From contig NZ_AP027274.1 of assembly GCF_030295705.1 (NCBI RefSeq), positions 1,364,001 through 1,428,000 on the forward strand: DNA of 64,000 nucleotides, given 5' to 3'. This document shows positions 17,741 through 30,723 of the stretch, piece by piece. The notes under the pieces were generated by a model. It was not told where the DNA came from, did no database searches, and worked only from the letters and a program-made list of their open reading frames with translations. The translations under genes and the position numbers were made by a program. The DNA is from Polynucleobacter sp. TUM22923. GTDB taxonomy: Bacteria; Pseudomonadota; Gammaproteobacteria; Burkholderiales; Burkholderiaceae. Each line of letters opens with the position of its first letter. Position 1 is the stretch's first letter.

Positions 17741-18910
17741 TTAGAGCAAACACGTACGAAAGCCGCAAAAGTGATCGCTGCGGCTAGGTTTATAAAAATT
17801 ACGAAGTGCTGGACGTCGCATACGCTCAGGCGTGTAGGCACTCCAGCCTTTAAGAACTTGATAGCTACCATCAAACCAAGGCTGGGAATAATCCGCGTAA
17901 GGATCTGCCGTAAAGCCCGGAAACGGTGCAAATACGCTGGTAGTCCATTCCCATAAATGAGAGGCCTGCCATGCCTGACTCTCTTGTGACAGCAGTAGGC
18001 TTAATTCATGCTCGGTAGGCATACGAACACCTGCCCACTGACAATACTGCTCAGCATCGGCATAAGCGATGTTGCGAACTGGCTCATGAGGGTTAAGTGG
18101 ACTCCACTGATTAAAAGTACGCTGCATCCAAACTGCACCTTCTTTTTTCCAATGCCCTAGGGGAATCGAGGGATTGATCTTTGATTGATTCTGATCTGAC
18201 TCAAGAAACGCTAAGTAAGCTGCATTACTGACGGCCTGCTGTGCAATAGAAAAAGCAGGTACAACTACTGGATGCCCCCACTTCTCATTATCAAAGATAA
18301 AGCCACTATGCGGCCTTGAACCTGCAACGACCGTAGTCTCTGCAAATGTAATGTAGGTGTTGGATGGGAGTGTGGATTTGTATGTGGATGGCGAGACCTC
18401 TTTTTTACTGAAGGACTCAAACGGAGCGGCATATCCTAGCGTCTGCCACATATAGGCGAATGCTTCATTGTGCATATCTTGATGAAAGATTGCCAGCTGA
18501 ATAAAGTACAGATCCTCTGCGGATAAGGTCTGCTGCAACAGGCATTGGGTGCGCGAAACGACTTGCGCATTAAATTCCAGCAATGCATCAATAGAGGGCA
18601 TTGCAATACTCCACCGATCGCCATGAGCAATATCTGAGGAATTAAACCAATAATCAGCATTTTGCAAAGCAGACGGGGATTGATCGTTACCCTTGCGCTG
18701 AACCCAAAATTCATGGAACCAGGTAAGGTGCCCAAATTCCCAATAGGGGGGATTCACAATATCTAGTTGTGGGACCAATTCTTGACCGGCTTGCAGATTT
18801 TTCAGAATCGAACATGTCAGCGCATTGGATTCTTCCAGCCATTGAGCTAAAAGCAGTGGATCTGGAGAAGGACCGTAGCAGTGGTGATCAGGCAAGGGAA
18901 AATCGTACAT
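17741..18910 (-). CDS. senA: SenA-type selenoneine synthase (EgtB-like)
   Basis: This 389-residue protein has an N-terminal DinB-like bundle and a C-terminal formylglycine-generating-enzyme-type domain, as in EgtB sulfoxide synthases. The non-heme iron 3-His site is visible: His61 in FGHLTWFHE and His143/His147 in HQDMHNE. The C-terminal half has WAGVRMPTEHE and WEWTTSVF, and the end is HFCGFRTCLL. EgtB and SenA are homologous; I choose SenA because the same operon carries senC and senB is adjacent. It would join hercynine to the selenosugar. It appears to be the first gene of the operon running to egtD. Confidence 0.88.
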   Translation of the reverse strand: MYDFPLPDHHCYGPSPDPLLLAQWLEESNALTCSILKNLQAGQELVPQLDIVNPPYWEFGHLTWFHEFWVQRKGNDQSPSALQNADYWFNSSDIAHGDRWSIAMPSIDALLEFNAQVVSRTQCLLQQTLSAEDLYFIQLAIFHQDMHNEAFAYMWQTLGYAAPFESFSKKEVSPSTYKSTLPSNTYITFAETTVVAGSRPHSGFIFDNEKWGHPVVVPAFSIAQQAVSNAAYLAFLESDQNQSKINPSIPLGHWKKEGAVWMQRTFNQWSPLNPHEPVRNIAYADAEQYCQWAGVRMPTEHELSLLLSQESQAWQASHLWEWTTSVFAPFPGFTADPYADYSQPWFDGSYQVLKGWSAYTPERMRRPALRNFYKPSRSDHFCGFRTCLL

Positions 18911-18966
18911 CCACTTATTTTAGAGCTATGCCAGCAGAACTCCCCTAAATCCGTTACATTTGAACG

Positions 18967-19611
18967 ATGACTAATACCATTGCTGACACGCAAACAATTC
19001 CCCTATTCCCCCTGGGTACCATTCTCTTTCCAGATGGCATCATTGCCTTGAAAATTTTTGAAGCCCGCTATCTCGATATGATGAAACGCTGTCTTCGCGA
19101 AAAAACAGAATTTGGTGTCATCAGTATCGTAAATGAAGATGATTTGAGCTCAGATAACGTGTTAGCAGCCTTCTCTCAAATGGGTACCCTCGCTCAAATT
19201 GAAGACTTTGACCCCATTCAGCCCGCTTTGTATATGACCAAGTCCTTTGGCACCAAACGCTTTAAGCTTATTAGTGCCAAACAAGAGGCAGATGGTCTAT
19301 GGATGGGCGAGGTAGAGATGATGGATAACGATCCCCTCATGGCAATACCACCAGAGCATCAGAAAGTAGCCACCCTCTTAGAAGAAATCATATCGGTTAT
19401 CAAGAAAGAGGATTTATTAGGTGATACCCCCTTTAAAGAGCCCTATAAGATGGATGACTGCGGCTGGGTCTCGAATCGGCTCGCGGAACTCTTACCAATC
19501 TCATTAGCCCAAAAAAATCATTTGCTCTCCCAAAGCAATCCCAGAATTCGACTCGATCTGGTCACTGAAATTATTGAGGATGACCAACTCAAGAATGTGA
19601 TTGTTCACTAA
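18967..19611 (+). CDS. LON peptidase substrate-binding-domain protein
   Basis: This 214-residue stand-alone Lon N-terminal-domain protein has IPLFPLGTILFPDGIIALKIFEARYLDMM, the standard start of the family, and DDCGWVSNRLAELLPIS near residue 155. It lacks the AAA and protease parts, so it is thought to bind proteins rather than cleave them. It is divergent from senA across 57 bp and overlaps the SemiSWEET start (TAATG). Confidence 0.88.
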   Translation: MTNTIADTQTIPLFPLGTILFPDGIIALKIFEARYLDMMKRCLREKTEFGVISIVNEDDLSSDNVLAAFSQMGTLAQIEDFDPIQPALYMTKSFGTKRFKLISAKQEADGLWMGEVEMMDNDPLMAIPPEHQKVATLLEEIISVIKKEDLLGDTPFKEPYKMDDCGWVSNRLAELLPISLAQKNHLLSQSNPRIRLDLVTEIIEDDQLKNVIVH

Positions 19612-19889
19612 TGGATTTCGATAACATCCTAGGCTTCATCGCGGCTACCATTACGACCGCAGCCTTTATACCGCAGACTTATCGCTCAATTACCACCCGT
19701 GATCTATCGGGCATCTCACTTGGCATGTATGCCGCTTTTACATTCGGGATCATTTTGTGGATTATTTACGGCATTCGAATCGGCAGTGGCCCAATCCTGG
19801 TCGCTAACATCATTACCTTTGGGCTATCTGCCACTATCTTGTACCTCAAAATTCAGCATTTACGTAGCTCTGGTCACCGGTCTCGCTGA
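19611..19889 (+). CDS. SemiSWEET-type sugar transporter
   Basis: This 92-residue protein is a single triple-helix bundle with a PQ-loop motif: GFIAATITTAAFIPQTYRS in helix 1, then SLGMYAAFTFGIILWIIYG and ITFGLSATILYLK. Bacterial SemiSWEETs of this size dimerise and move sugars by facilitated diffusion. Its ATG overlaps the preceding stop by one base, suggesting translational coupling. Confidence 0.88.
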   Translation: MDFDNILGFIAATITTAAFIPQTYRSITTRDLSGISLGMYAAFTFGIILWIIYGIRIGSGPILVANIITFGLSATILYLKIQHLRSSGHRSR

Positions 19890-20091
19890 ATAAAGAGATC
19901 TGCTGGCCTACGGTAACGGTCATGGTGCCAGTAATGACTTATGCAGGCTTATACAAACTCATATTACTAATGAATATAAGCGAATCACTTTTAAGTCGTT
20001 TGCAATCAGCGTATCAAGACTAAAGTAATGAATGCGATTAAAAGAGCAGCCCAATAACAGTATGACCAATTCATCATTAGGAAAATAAATT

Positions 20092-20751
20092 ATGTCACTG
20101 AGAATAAACGACGTTGCACCCGACTTTACTGCCGACTCTACAACTGGTAAGTTAAGTCTTCATGAATGGATTGGCAATCATTACGCTATTTTATTTTCCC
20201 ATCCCAAAGATTTCACACCCGTATGCACCACAGAATTTAGTGCTGTAGCTCAGCTTTCCCCTGAATTTGAAAAACGAAACACTAAGGTGATGGGTGTTTC
20301 TGTTGATAGTGTTGAAGAGCACCTTAAATGGAAAAAAGATATTGAAGCCACTGCTGGTGTACCAGCCAACTTTCCAATTATTGATGATCGCTCACTAGAG
20401 GTTGCCAAACTGTACAACATGTTGCCAGCAGAAGCTTATCTCCCAGACGGCAGAACTCCAGCTCACACAGCGACCGTACGAACGGTATTCATCATTGGGC
20501 CTGATAAAAAGATTCGTCTCACCATTTCTTATCCAATGGCAGTAGGTCGTAACTTTGCTGAAATCTTACGCGCTTTAGATGCCATTCAAATTACCGATGG
20601 TGCACCAATTGCCACCCCAGCCAATTGGCAAGTAGGCCAGGATGTTATTGTGGGCCTGGCCTTATCTGATGATGCAGCTAAAGAGCAATTTGGAGCGCTG
20701 GATATCAAGCTTCCTTACTTACGCTTTGCCAAAGCACCTACTAAAAAATAA
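20092..20751 (+). CDS. Peroxiredoxin, 1-Cys (Prx6) type
   Basis: This 219-residue protein reduces hydrogen peroxide and alkyl hydroperoxides. The peroxidatic site is HPKDFTPVCTTEF with Cys45, and the Prx6-type C-terminal extension (DVIVGLALSDDAAKEQFG) is present. No second resolving Cys is visible, consistent with the 1-Cys class. It may be important here because the katG gene a kilobase downstream is destroyed. A strong terminator follows. Confidence 0.93.
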   Translation: MSLRINDVAPDFTADSTTGKLSLHEWIGNHYAILFSHPKDFTPVCTTEFSAVAQLSPEFEKRNTKVMGVSVDSVEEHLKWKKDIEATAGVPANFPIIDDRSLEVAKLYNMLPAEAYLPDGRTPAHTATVRTVFIIGPDKKIRLTISYPMAVGRNFAEILRALDAIQITDGAPIATPANWQVGQDVIVGLALSDDAAKEQFGALDIKLPYLRFAKAPTKK

Positions 20752-20764
20752 ACTGTACTTAATC

Positions 20765-20801
20765 AAAAACCTCTTCTGATGAAATACAGAAGAGGTTTTT
20801 T
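20765..20801 (+). terminator. Rho-independent terminator of the peroxiredoxin gene
   Basis: Perfect 14-bp inverted repeat (20765-20778 with 20787-20800), 8-nt loop, ending in a T-run, 13 bases after the stop. Confidence 0.92.
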
Positions 20802-20975
20802 CTTTATTCAAGACTCGCTTTAAAGCTAGCTCAGCCAACCTTTTGGCCAATGAGGATAGATAGAGCACCCGAGTCATGCTGCTGGGTTACTATTCCACTT
20901 ATATTTGTAGACATAGATTACTCATATATTACATATTTCTTCATACTAAAAATTTACCTCTAGGATAAATACGCT

Positions 20976-21512
20976 ATGCCAGTCGACATTTCTAATTTAG
21001 AGAAAAAATTAAGACCATTACCAAAATGGATCTTCATGACGCGTTGGTTACAGGCCCCCCTATATATTGGGCTAGTAGTGGCTCAAGCAGTCTATGTTTG
21101 GCAGTTTTGGGTGGAGCTAGTGCACCTCATTTCACTCTTGGTTCAGAGGATGCCATCTGAAACTGAAATTATGTTGGTGGTACTAGGATTAATTGATGTA
21201 GTCATGATTTCTAATTTACTAGTCATGGTCATCGTAGGTGGATGGGAAACGTTTGTCTCTCGCCTGGAGCTTGAAAATCACCCCGATCAACCAGAGTGGT
21301 TGTCTCATGTTAATGCTGGCGTACTAAAAGTGAAGTTGGCAACTGCAATTATTGGTATTTCATCTATTCACTTATTGAAAACTTTTATAAACGCATCAAG
21401 CTATAATGAAAAAACCTTAATGTGGCAGACTTTAATTCACTTAACGTTTGTTTTTTCAGCACTAGCAATTGCTTACACTGAAAAAATTACAGCTTCTGCT
21501 AAATCACATTAA
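20976..21512 (+). CDS. YqhA/UPF0114 family membrane protein
   Basis: This 178-residue membrane protein matches the UPF0114 (TIGR00645) family. [21 protein letters not shown] is in helix 1, [19 protein letters not shown] in the loop after helix 2, and [20 protein letters not shown] later. Four helices are predicted and the function is unknown. The 224 bp before it hold the peroxiredoxin terminator and no other visible gene; AGGA lies upstream of the ATG. Confidence 0.88.
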   Translation: MPVDISNLEKKLRPLPKWIFMTRWLQAPLYIGLVVAQAVYVWQFWVELVHLISLLVQRMPSETEIMLVVLGLIDVVMISNLLVMVIVGGWETFVSRLELENHPDQPEWLSHVNAGVLKVKLATAIIGISSIHLLKTFINASSYNEKTLMWQTLIHLTFVFSALAIAYTEKITASAKSH

Positions 21513-21864
21513 CCTTATTGACTTCATTTATTAAATTAACTACCGTTTAATACTAAATATGCCATGGCTAGCCTACAGATAGCAGCTCTGGCTCCAGCAA
21601 TGGAACCAGCATCAGCACTATCGCTTTATTAGATAACCGATATTTGTTTAAATCGTTAGTCTTATGTTCACTTAAAGCGCATGATGAATCTACAGCAGTT
21701 CAATCAATAGGAGATTCATATGTCGTCACAAGGAATGTGTCCAGTCGCTCATGGGGCCAATACCGAACAAGGGGATAGTCCCGTCTGGTGGCCCGGTAAT
21801 CATCCCCTAGCTTAACTTGATTTAAAAGTAGAATTTCTATGTAGTTTGATTTAAAGGAAATTCT

Positions 21865-22128
21865 ATGAAGACCTCCCGATTTACCGATAGCCAAATCATG
21901 GCCATCCTCAAACAAGCCGAATCTGGCGTGCCAGCCCCAGAACTGTGCCGTGAGCACAATATTAGCGTTGCTAGCTTCTATAAGTGGCGCTCTAAATACG
22001 GCGGTATGGATGCTTCTATGATGTCCCGCGTTAAAGAGTTAGAGCTTGAAAATGCCCGCCTAAAGAAGATGTACGCCGAAGTCCAACTCCAGGCGGATGT
22101 CTTAAAGGAAGTTCTGCAAAAAAAGTAA
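21865..22128 (+). CDS. IS3-family transposase OrfA
   Basis: This 87-residue protein has a helix-turn-helix of the transposase-8 type ([40 protein letters not shown]) and a leucine-zipper-like end ([18 protein letters not shown]). It binds the element ends and also supplies the N-terminus of the OrfAB transposase through frameshifting at its last codons. Confidence 0.93.
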   Translation: MKTSRFTDSQIMAILKQAESGVPAPELCREHNISVASFYKWRSKYGGMDASMMSRVKELELENARLKKMYAEVQLQADVLKEVLQKK

Positions 22129-22157
22129 CTCGGCCATCTCGCCGCCGCGAGATGGCC
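22118..22157 (+). promoter_or_regulatory. Programmed -1 frameshift signal of the IS3 element
   Basis: A slippery run of seven A and a G (22118-22125) directly precedes the orfA stop at 22126-22128. A perfect 11-bp hairpin (22132-22142 with 22147-22157, 4-nt loop) follows 6 nt later. A -1 slip continues in the orfB frame as [14 protein letters not shown], producing the OrfAB fusion transposase. Confidence 0.9.
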
Positions 22158-22976
22158 AGCCAAGAAGTAAAAAAGGGTCGTATGAGCATCCGCTTAGCGT
22201 GCGACACCTTTGTCATTAGCCAGACCTGCTATCACTATAGCCCCAAGCTGTCGACTGACAATGCCCTCATTGCCGATTGGCTGGTTCGTCTTACTCACAA
22301 TCAACGTAACTGGGGCTTTGGTCTTTGCTACCTGTTCTTGCGTAACGTGAAGGGATTTAAATGGAATCACAAACGGGTTTATCGGATCTATAAGGAACTA
22401 GAGCTCAATTTACGCATCAAACCCCATAAACGCTTGGTTCGGGAAAAGCCTTTACCACTAGCTGTACCCCAAGGCATTAATGACACTTGGTCGATTGATT
22501 TTATGCATGATCAGTTGCACGACGGCAGAACCATCCGCCTTTTTAATGTGATCGATGACTTTAATCGAGAGGCCTTGGCCATTGATATTGATTTTTCCAT
22601 GCCCGCAGTACGAGTGATCCGGTCACTCGATCAAATCATTGAATGGCGTGGCAAGCCCTTAAAAATACGTTGTGACAATGGCCCCGAACTCGTAGGAAAC
22701 ATCCTGACTGTATGGGCTGCTAAACATCAGATAGAGATGAGTTACATCCAACCAGGTAAGCCACAACAAAATGCCTATATTGAACGCTATAACCGTACGG
22801 TGAGATATGACTGGCTTAATCAATACCTCTTTGAATCGATTGATGAAGTACAAGATTTTGCAACCCACTGGATGTGGACCTACAATCACGAAAGACCCAA
22901 TATGGGTTTAGGAGGAATTACTCCTAAACAAAAACTAGCAATTGCAGTACCAGCCTCTACTTTTAGCTTAGGTTAA
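22152..22976 (+). CDS. IS3-family transposase OrfB (integrase domain)
   Basis: This 274-residue catalytic part has an HTH_21-like segment followed by the rve core. DDE residues are in [14 protein letters not shown] and [15 protein letters not shown]. It is normally read as a fusion with OrfA by -1 frameshifting; its own ATG lies inside the frameshift hairpin, so independent initiation may be limited. The frame is intact, so the element is probably active. Confidence 0.93.
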   Translation: MASQEVKKGRMSIRLACDTFVISQTCYHYSPKLSTDNALIADWLVRLTHNQRNWGFGLCYLFLRNVKGFKWNHKRVYRIYKELELNLRIKPHKRLVREKPLPLAVPQGINDTWSIDFMHDQLHDGRTIRLFNVIDDFNREALAIDIDFSMPAVRVIRSLDQIIEWRGKPLKIRCDNGPELVGNILTVWAAKHQIEMSYIQPGKPQQNAYIERYNRTVRYDWLNQYLFESIDEVQDFATHWMWTYNHERPNMGLGGITPKQKLAIAVPASTFSLG

Positions 22977-22987
22977 AAAGGGGATGA

Positions 22988-26690
<3,703 letters not shown>

Positions 26691-26730
26691 TAAATTGCAT
26701 TAGTAAAGCATGCGTTGGGCAGTAAAGAGA

Positions 26731-26756
26731 GGGGGCAGATTGCTGCTCCCTTTTTT
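26731..26756 (+). terminator. Terminator downstream of katG
   Basis: 8-bp stem (26731-26738 with 26743-26750, one G-U pair), 4-nt loop and a run of six T, 37 bases after the katG stop. It may partly serve the convergent BLUF gene, whose stop lies at its end. Confidence 0.8.
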
Positions 26757-27183
26757 ATTGCTTTTTTGCTCCATCTGATACGGAGCGCATCGCTGCCAAT
26801 AGCTCAACATCATGATCAGGAATACCGTCAAGTAGGCCCGTCAGATGGGGAACATCTTTAGCGATCAAATCACCGCCATAGAATCGAATACCCCAATTCG
26901 GAAAGGCTCGCTCTTGAATGCCGTTAAAAGCAAGCTGACGGACAACATGATGTCGGTAATCTTTCTGAATTTTTTCCCATATCATCTGAACGTCAGATCT
27001 TCTACCCTCAATAATTTGAGAGAAAAATTGGTTTTCATAAAAGAGGACGCCAGTAAGGCCATGGTCATCGTTCCACTTTAGGGAGACATCAAATAGATGA
27101 ATCAAACTGGACAAACCCATATCTTGGGTTGCCTTGCTGATGTAACTTAATTCTATTAATTGATCTGGGTTTTCTAAATCCAC
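26755..27183 (-). CDS. BLUF-domain blue-light sensor, stand-alone
   Basis: This 142-residue protein consists almost only of a BLUF domain binding FAD. The photocycle residues are present: Tyr14 in ELSYIS, Asn38 in WNDDHGLTG and Gln56 in FFSQIIEG, with RHHVVRQLAF after. I chose the GTG at 27183 because AGGAG lies 4 nt upstream; an in-frame GTG at 27213 is less well placed. No effector domain is fused, so it must act through a partner or by short-range interaction. No obvious partner is adjacent. Confidence 0.9.
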   Translation of the reverse strand: MDLENPDQLIELSYISKATQDMGLSSLIHLFDVSLKWNDDHGLTGVLFYENQFFSQIIEGRRSDVQMIWEKIQKDYRHHVVRQLAFNGIQERAFPNWGIRFYGGDLIAKDVPHLTGLLDGIPDHDVELLAAMRSVSDGAKKQ

Positions 27184-27387
27184 ATTACTCCTTGATGCAC
27201 TGCACAAACTCACTGACTCTCAAAAAATTTTATTCGTTTATGCATCTGAAAACTAGAAGGATTACCCTTAGGGCTTAGATTGCACCCTAAATAAGGTTAA
27301 TTAAGGCTTGCAGTAATCTTTACCCTCCTAATTAGTATTCTGGGTCAGAGTAAGTCATTAACCCCAAAAAAGGGGCTATCCTAAAGT

Positions 27388-28872
27388 ATGGGCAAAAAAT
27401 ATTCTCGAGTGCACCACCGTTTTACGCGCTCTGACCTGGCACACATTGCGAGTATTGCAATGCAAGAACGGGGTCTTGAGCCTGAATTTTCACCGGAAGT
27501 ACACAATCAACTGGATTTAATTAATGCACCAGGGCAGGATCAGGATCCGGCAATCGTAGACCTTTCTGGCTTGTTATGGTGCTCGTTAGACAACGATGAC
27601 TCTCGCGATTTAGATCAATTAACAGCATCTATCGCACTCGAAAATGGCTCTACCAAAATTTTTGTAGCTATTGCCGATGTAGACGCTGTTATTAAAAAGC
27701 ACTCCCCGATTGATGAGCATGCAAAGCTTAATACCGCATCGATTTATACCTCTGCACGCATTTTTCCAATGCTTCCAGAAAAACTCTCCACTAACCTCAC
27801 CTCTTTAAATCCAGATGAAATCCGTTTGGCCTTGGTCACAGAAATGACTATTTCTAAAGAAGGTTTGGTCGAGGATTCCCAAATATATCGCGCCCGAGTG
27901 ATCAATAAGGCTAAGCTAGCTTATGACGCTATCTCCGCCTGGATTGAGGGTGTTGGCTCTGCACCTACTGCATTGTGCTCGGTTAAAGGCATGGAAGAAC
28001 AGCTGCATACCCAAGATCAAGTTGCGCAAGTACTCCGTAAGCGTCGGCACGATGCAGGCTCTCTTCATTTAGAAGTTTTTCAACCAAAGGCCATTTTTAA
28101 GAATGAAGCCATTGTTGGCATTCAGGAGCAAGTGCAGAATCGTGGTCGTCAATTAATTGAAGAGTTCATGATTGCGGTAAATGAAAGCACCGCTCACTTT
28201 TTACTAAAGCACCGAGTGCCATCCCTACGTAGAGTGGTTCGTAGCCCAGATCGCTGGCTCAGAATCGTCGAACTAGCAAGGCAGTATGGCGACGTTCTTC
28301 CTGCTGATCCTGACTCCAAAGCTTTATCTGAATTTCTGGCAAGACGCTTAAAACTAGACCCTATTCGATTTCCGGATCTCTCTTTGGTAGTCGTCAAGCT
28401 CATGGGTCCAGGAGAATATGTACTGGAGAGGCCAGGAGCGGAAGCCATTGGGCACTTTGGCCTAGCAGTGCAAGACTACACCCACTCTACCGCTCCTAAT
28501 AGACGCTATCCAGACCTCATTACGCTCAGAATGATTAAAGCCATTCTGCAAAAACAGCCCCTCGCTTATGACGCTACAGAATTACTAATACTGGCAGAGC
28601 ACTGCACCAAACAGGAAGATGCCATTCGGAAGGTAGAGCGAAGAGTGCGTAAATCAGAAGCAGCACTCTTCTTAGAGCCTTACATTGGCAAAACCTTCGA
28701 TGGCATCATCACCGGAATAGCTCCAAACAATGGCTGGGTCCGAATCTTCAACCCCCCAGCAGAGGGAATGTTAATGAGTCGAACTCAACTTGCTGACATC
28801 GGTAGAAAAGTACATGTGCAACTCGTATCTACCAACGTAGAGCTGGGGTTTATTAACTTCGCGCTAATCTAG
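27388..28872 (+). CDS. RNB-domain (RNase II/R family) ribonuclease
   Basis: This 494-residue protein has the RNB catalytic centre in LDNDDSRDLDQLTASI (residues about 67-82), where the Asp residues bind Mg for 3'-5' exonuclease action. RRYPDLITLRMIKAIL follows, with a short S1-like end (FDGIITGIAPNNGWVRIF). It is shorter than RNase R and lacks its N-terminal cold-shock domains, matching the small RNB proteins typical of Burkholderiales. It is preceded by 174 bp of non-coding DNA. Confidence 0.88.
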   Translation: MGKKYSRVHHRFTRSDLAHIASIAMQERGLEPEFSPEVHNQLDLINAPGQDQDPAIVDLSGLLWCSLDNDDSRDLDQLTASIALENGSTKIFVAIADVDAVIKKHSPIDEHAKLNTASIYTSARIFPMLPEKLSTNLTSLNPDEIRLALVTEMTISKEGLVEDSQIYRARVINKAKLAYDAISAWIEGVGSAPTALCSVKGMEEQLHTQDQVAQVLRKRRHDAGSLHLEVFQPKAIFKNEAIVGIQEQVQNRGRQLIEEFMIAVNESTAHFLLKHRVPSLRRVVRSPDRWLRIVELARQYGDVLPADPDSKALSEFLARRLKLDPIRFPDLSLVVVKLMGPGEYVLERPGAEAIGHFGLAVQDYTHSTAPNRRYPDLITLRMIKAILQKQPLAYDATELLILAEHCTKQEDAIRKVERRVRKSEAALFLEPYIGKTFDGIITGIAPNNGWVRIFNPPAEGMLMSRTQLADIGRKVHVQLVSTNVELGFINFALI

Positions 28873-28923
28873 TGCTTTGCCAAAGTCAGCAATAGTCACT
28901 TAAAACAGTCACTTAAAAACGCA

Positions 28924-29610
28924 TTATTTCTTTAGGCGCTCATTAGCCGGAAAGAGATTTTGTAATACATCTTTATCCATCTCCGTTTTAAAAGTATGCT
29001 GAGTCTTGATTGCTTCAGCCTTTTGGGCTGCAGGCCTAGCATTAATTTCATCTAACAAGCGTTTGACATTGGGGAGCTGCTCGAATGCGTCGGCACCCAA
29101 CACAAACGGAATCACCCTAGCCCAACCCCATACCGACATGTCCACTATGGAGTAGGTATCGGCCACCATATATCGTCTAGTTGCCAGATGCTCATTAATG
29201 ATCTTCCAATGACGCCAAGCTTCAAAGTCATAGCGATTCACAGCATATTCTTTTGGCTCAGGTGCGAAGTGTTTGAAATGCACAGCTTGTCCGCAGTATG
29301 GGCCAATGCCAGTAGCCACAAACATCAGCCATGACAGCATTTCTGCTTTAGTTTGGTCAGTATTACCGGGTAAAAATTGCTGATATTTTTCTGCTAGGTA
29401 AATTAGGATGGCGTTGCTGTCAAAAACCGGAATGTCACCATCTAAAATAGCCGGCGTTTTTGCATTTGGGTTGATCTGTATAAAATCAGGTAAATGTTGT
29501 TCACCCTTACGTGTATCAACAGTCACTATCTCATATGGAATGTGCGCCTCTTCTAAAAATAGCGCAACTTTTAATGGGTTTGGTGAGGGGTGAAAAAATA
29601 GCTGAATCAT
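28924..29610 (-). CDS. Glutathione S-transferase, YfcG/Nu-like
   Basis: This 228-residue GST has an N-terminal thioredoxin fold beginning FFHPSPNPLKVALFLEEA, where the active-site region is Ser/Asn rather than Cys. The NPNAKTPAILDGD cis-Pro segment and the FDSNAILIYLAEKY glutathione-binding Ser follow, then the helical C-domain with DTYSIVDMSVWGWAR. Relatives such as YfcG are disulfide-bond reductases that use glutathione. It is divergent from the yghU-like gene. Confidence 0.88.
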   Translation of the reverse strand: MIQLFFHPSPNPLKVALFLEEAHIPYEIVTVDTRKGEQHLPDFIQINPNAKTPAILDGDIPVFDSNAILIYLAEKYQQFLPGNTDQTKAEMLSWLMFVATGIGPYCGQAVHFKHFAPEPKEYAVNRYDFEAWRHWKIINEHLATRRYMVADTYSIVDMSVWGWARVIPFVLGADAFEQLPNVKRLLDEINARPAAQKAEAIKTQHTFKTEMDKDVLQNLFPANERLKK

Positions 29611-29787
29611 TGACTTTTCCTTGGGGATAAATGATTTTTTTGATTATCCCCCTTTATGGAATTGAATAAACTAAAACCCTCAAACTAAAAAATAGAAAAG
29701 CAAACACTCCATCGGCAATTACCCTATGATGCTAGCTAATTCGCCTAATAAAAAACTATCCCACCTTCATCGCTTACTAAGAGAAAA

Positions 29788-30642
29788 ATGACAGATTCCA
29801 CACAATATATTCCGCCTCAAGTCTGGACTTGGGAGAAACCGAATGGTGGTGAGTTCGCAAGTATTAATCGGCCGACCGCTGGGGCAAGAGAAGAAAAAGG
29901 GTTGCCTATTGGGCGACATCCTTTACAACTATATTCCATGGGCACTCCTAATGGAGTCAAAGTAACCATCATGCTTGAGGAGCTTCTTGCTCTCGGTCAT
30001 CAGGGTGCAGAGTACGATGCGTGGCTTATTAAGATTGGGGACGCCGATCAATTTGGCTCTGATTTTGTCAAAATTAATCCCAATTCAAAAATTCCCGCTC
30101 TACTTGATCGTAGTCTATCAACACCTATCAGAGTATTTGAGTCTGGATCTATTCTGCTCTACTTGGCAGAAAAATTTGACGCCTTTCTTCCAAAAGATCT
30201 TGCCACGAGAACCGAAACAATGAATTGGTTATTTTGGCAAATGGGTAGCGCTCCGTACTTAGGGGGAGGCTTTGGTCATTTTTATTCATACGCCCCCTTT
30301 AAGATGGAGTACCCGATTGATCGATTCGCGATGGAAGTAAAGCGGCAATTGGATGTTTTAGATCAACGCCTAGCTGTCAGTGAATATCTAGCCGGTGACA
30401 CTTACACCATTGCGGATATCGCAAGCTTTCCTTGGTATGGCGCACTCGCCAAAGGATTGCTCTATGGTGCTGGGGAATTTTTGAGTGTTCATGAATATGT
30501 CAATGTTCAGCGCTGGGCCGATACGATACTGTCACGCCCAGCGGTAAAGCGGGGTCGTATTGTGAACCGCACTTGGGGTGAACCCGTACAGCAACTACTG
30601 GAGCGCCATGACTCCAGCGACTTTGATAGTAAATCGCTTTAA
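29788..30642 (+). CDS. yghU: Glutathione-dependent disulfide reductase YghU
   Basis: This 284-residue protein matches YghU (Nu-class GST). The N-terminal extension has YIPPQVWTWEKPNGGEFASI; GRHPLQLYSMGTPNGVKVTI then enters the thioredoxin fold, and FESGSILLYLAEKF and YTIADIASFPWYG follow. YghU binds two glutathiones and reduces disulfides such as hydroxyethyl disulfide. The pairing with a second GST gene suggests thiol-stress defence. Confidence 0.93.
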   Translation: MTDSTQYIPPQVWTWEKPNGGEFASINRPTAGAREEKGLPIGRHPLQLYSMGTPNGVKVTIMLEELLALGHQGAEYDAWLIKIGDADQFGSDFVKINPNSKIPALLDRSLSTPIRVFESGSILLYLAEKFDAFLPKDLATRTETMNWLFWQMGSAPYLGGGFGHFYSYAPFKMEYPIDRFAMEVKRQLDVLDQRLAVSEYLAGDTYTIADIASFPWYGALAKGLLYGAGEFLSVHEYVNVQRWADTILSRPAVKRGRIVNRTWGEPVQQLLERHDSSDFDSKSL

Positions 30643-30652
30643 CACATCAAAT

Positions 30653-30680
30653 CCATGGCTAGTTAAATATCTAGCCATGG
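30653..30680. terminator. Inverted repeat after yghU, possible terminator
   Basis: Perfect 10-bp inverted repeat (30653-30662 with 30671-30680, 8-nt loop), 11 bases after yghU. There is no adjacent T-run (the nearest is 12 bases on), so a Rho-independent role is only moderately supported. It also lies downstream of the convergent MerT-like gene. Confidence 0.55.
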
Positions 30681-30723
30681 AATGACACTATGTTTTTACT
30701 TTGCATCAACTGCCCAAGCTTCA

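Noticed and set aside
17741..18910. EgtB of an ergothioneine pathway
   Set aside because: Homology alone allows it, but selD/senC in the same operon, the adjacent senB and the absence of egtA, egtC and egtE favour SenA.
21513..21719. OxyR binding site before katG
   Set aside because: ATAG and CTAT-like pieces occur, but not with the required 7-bp spacing across four elements.
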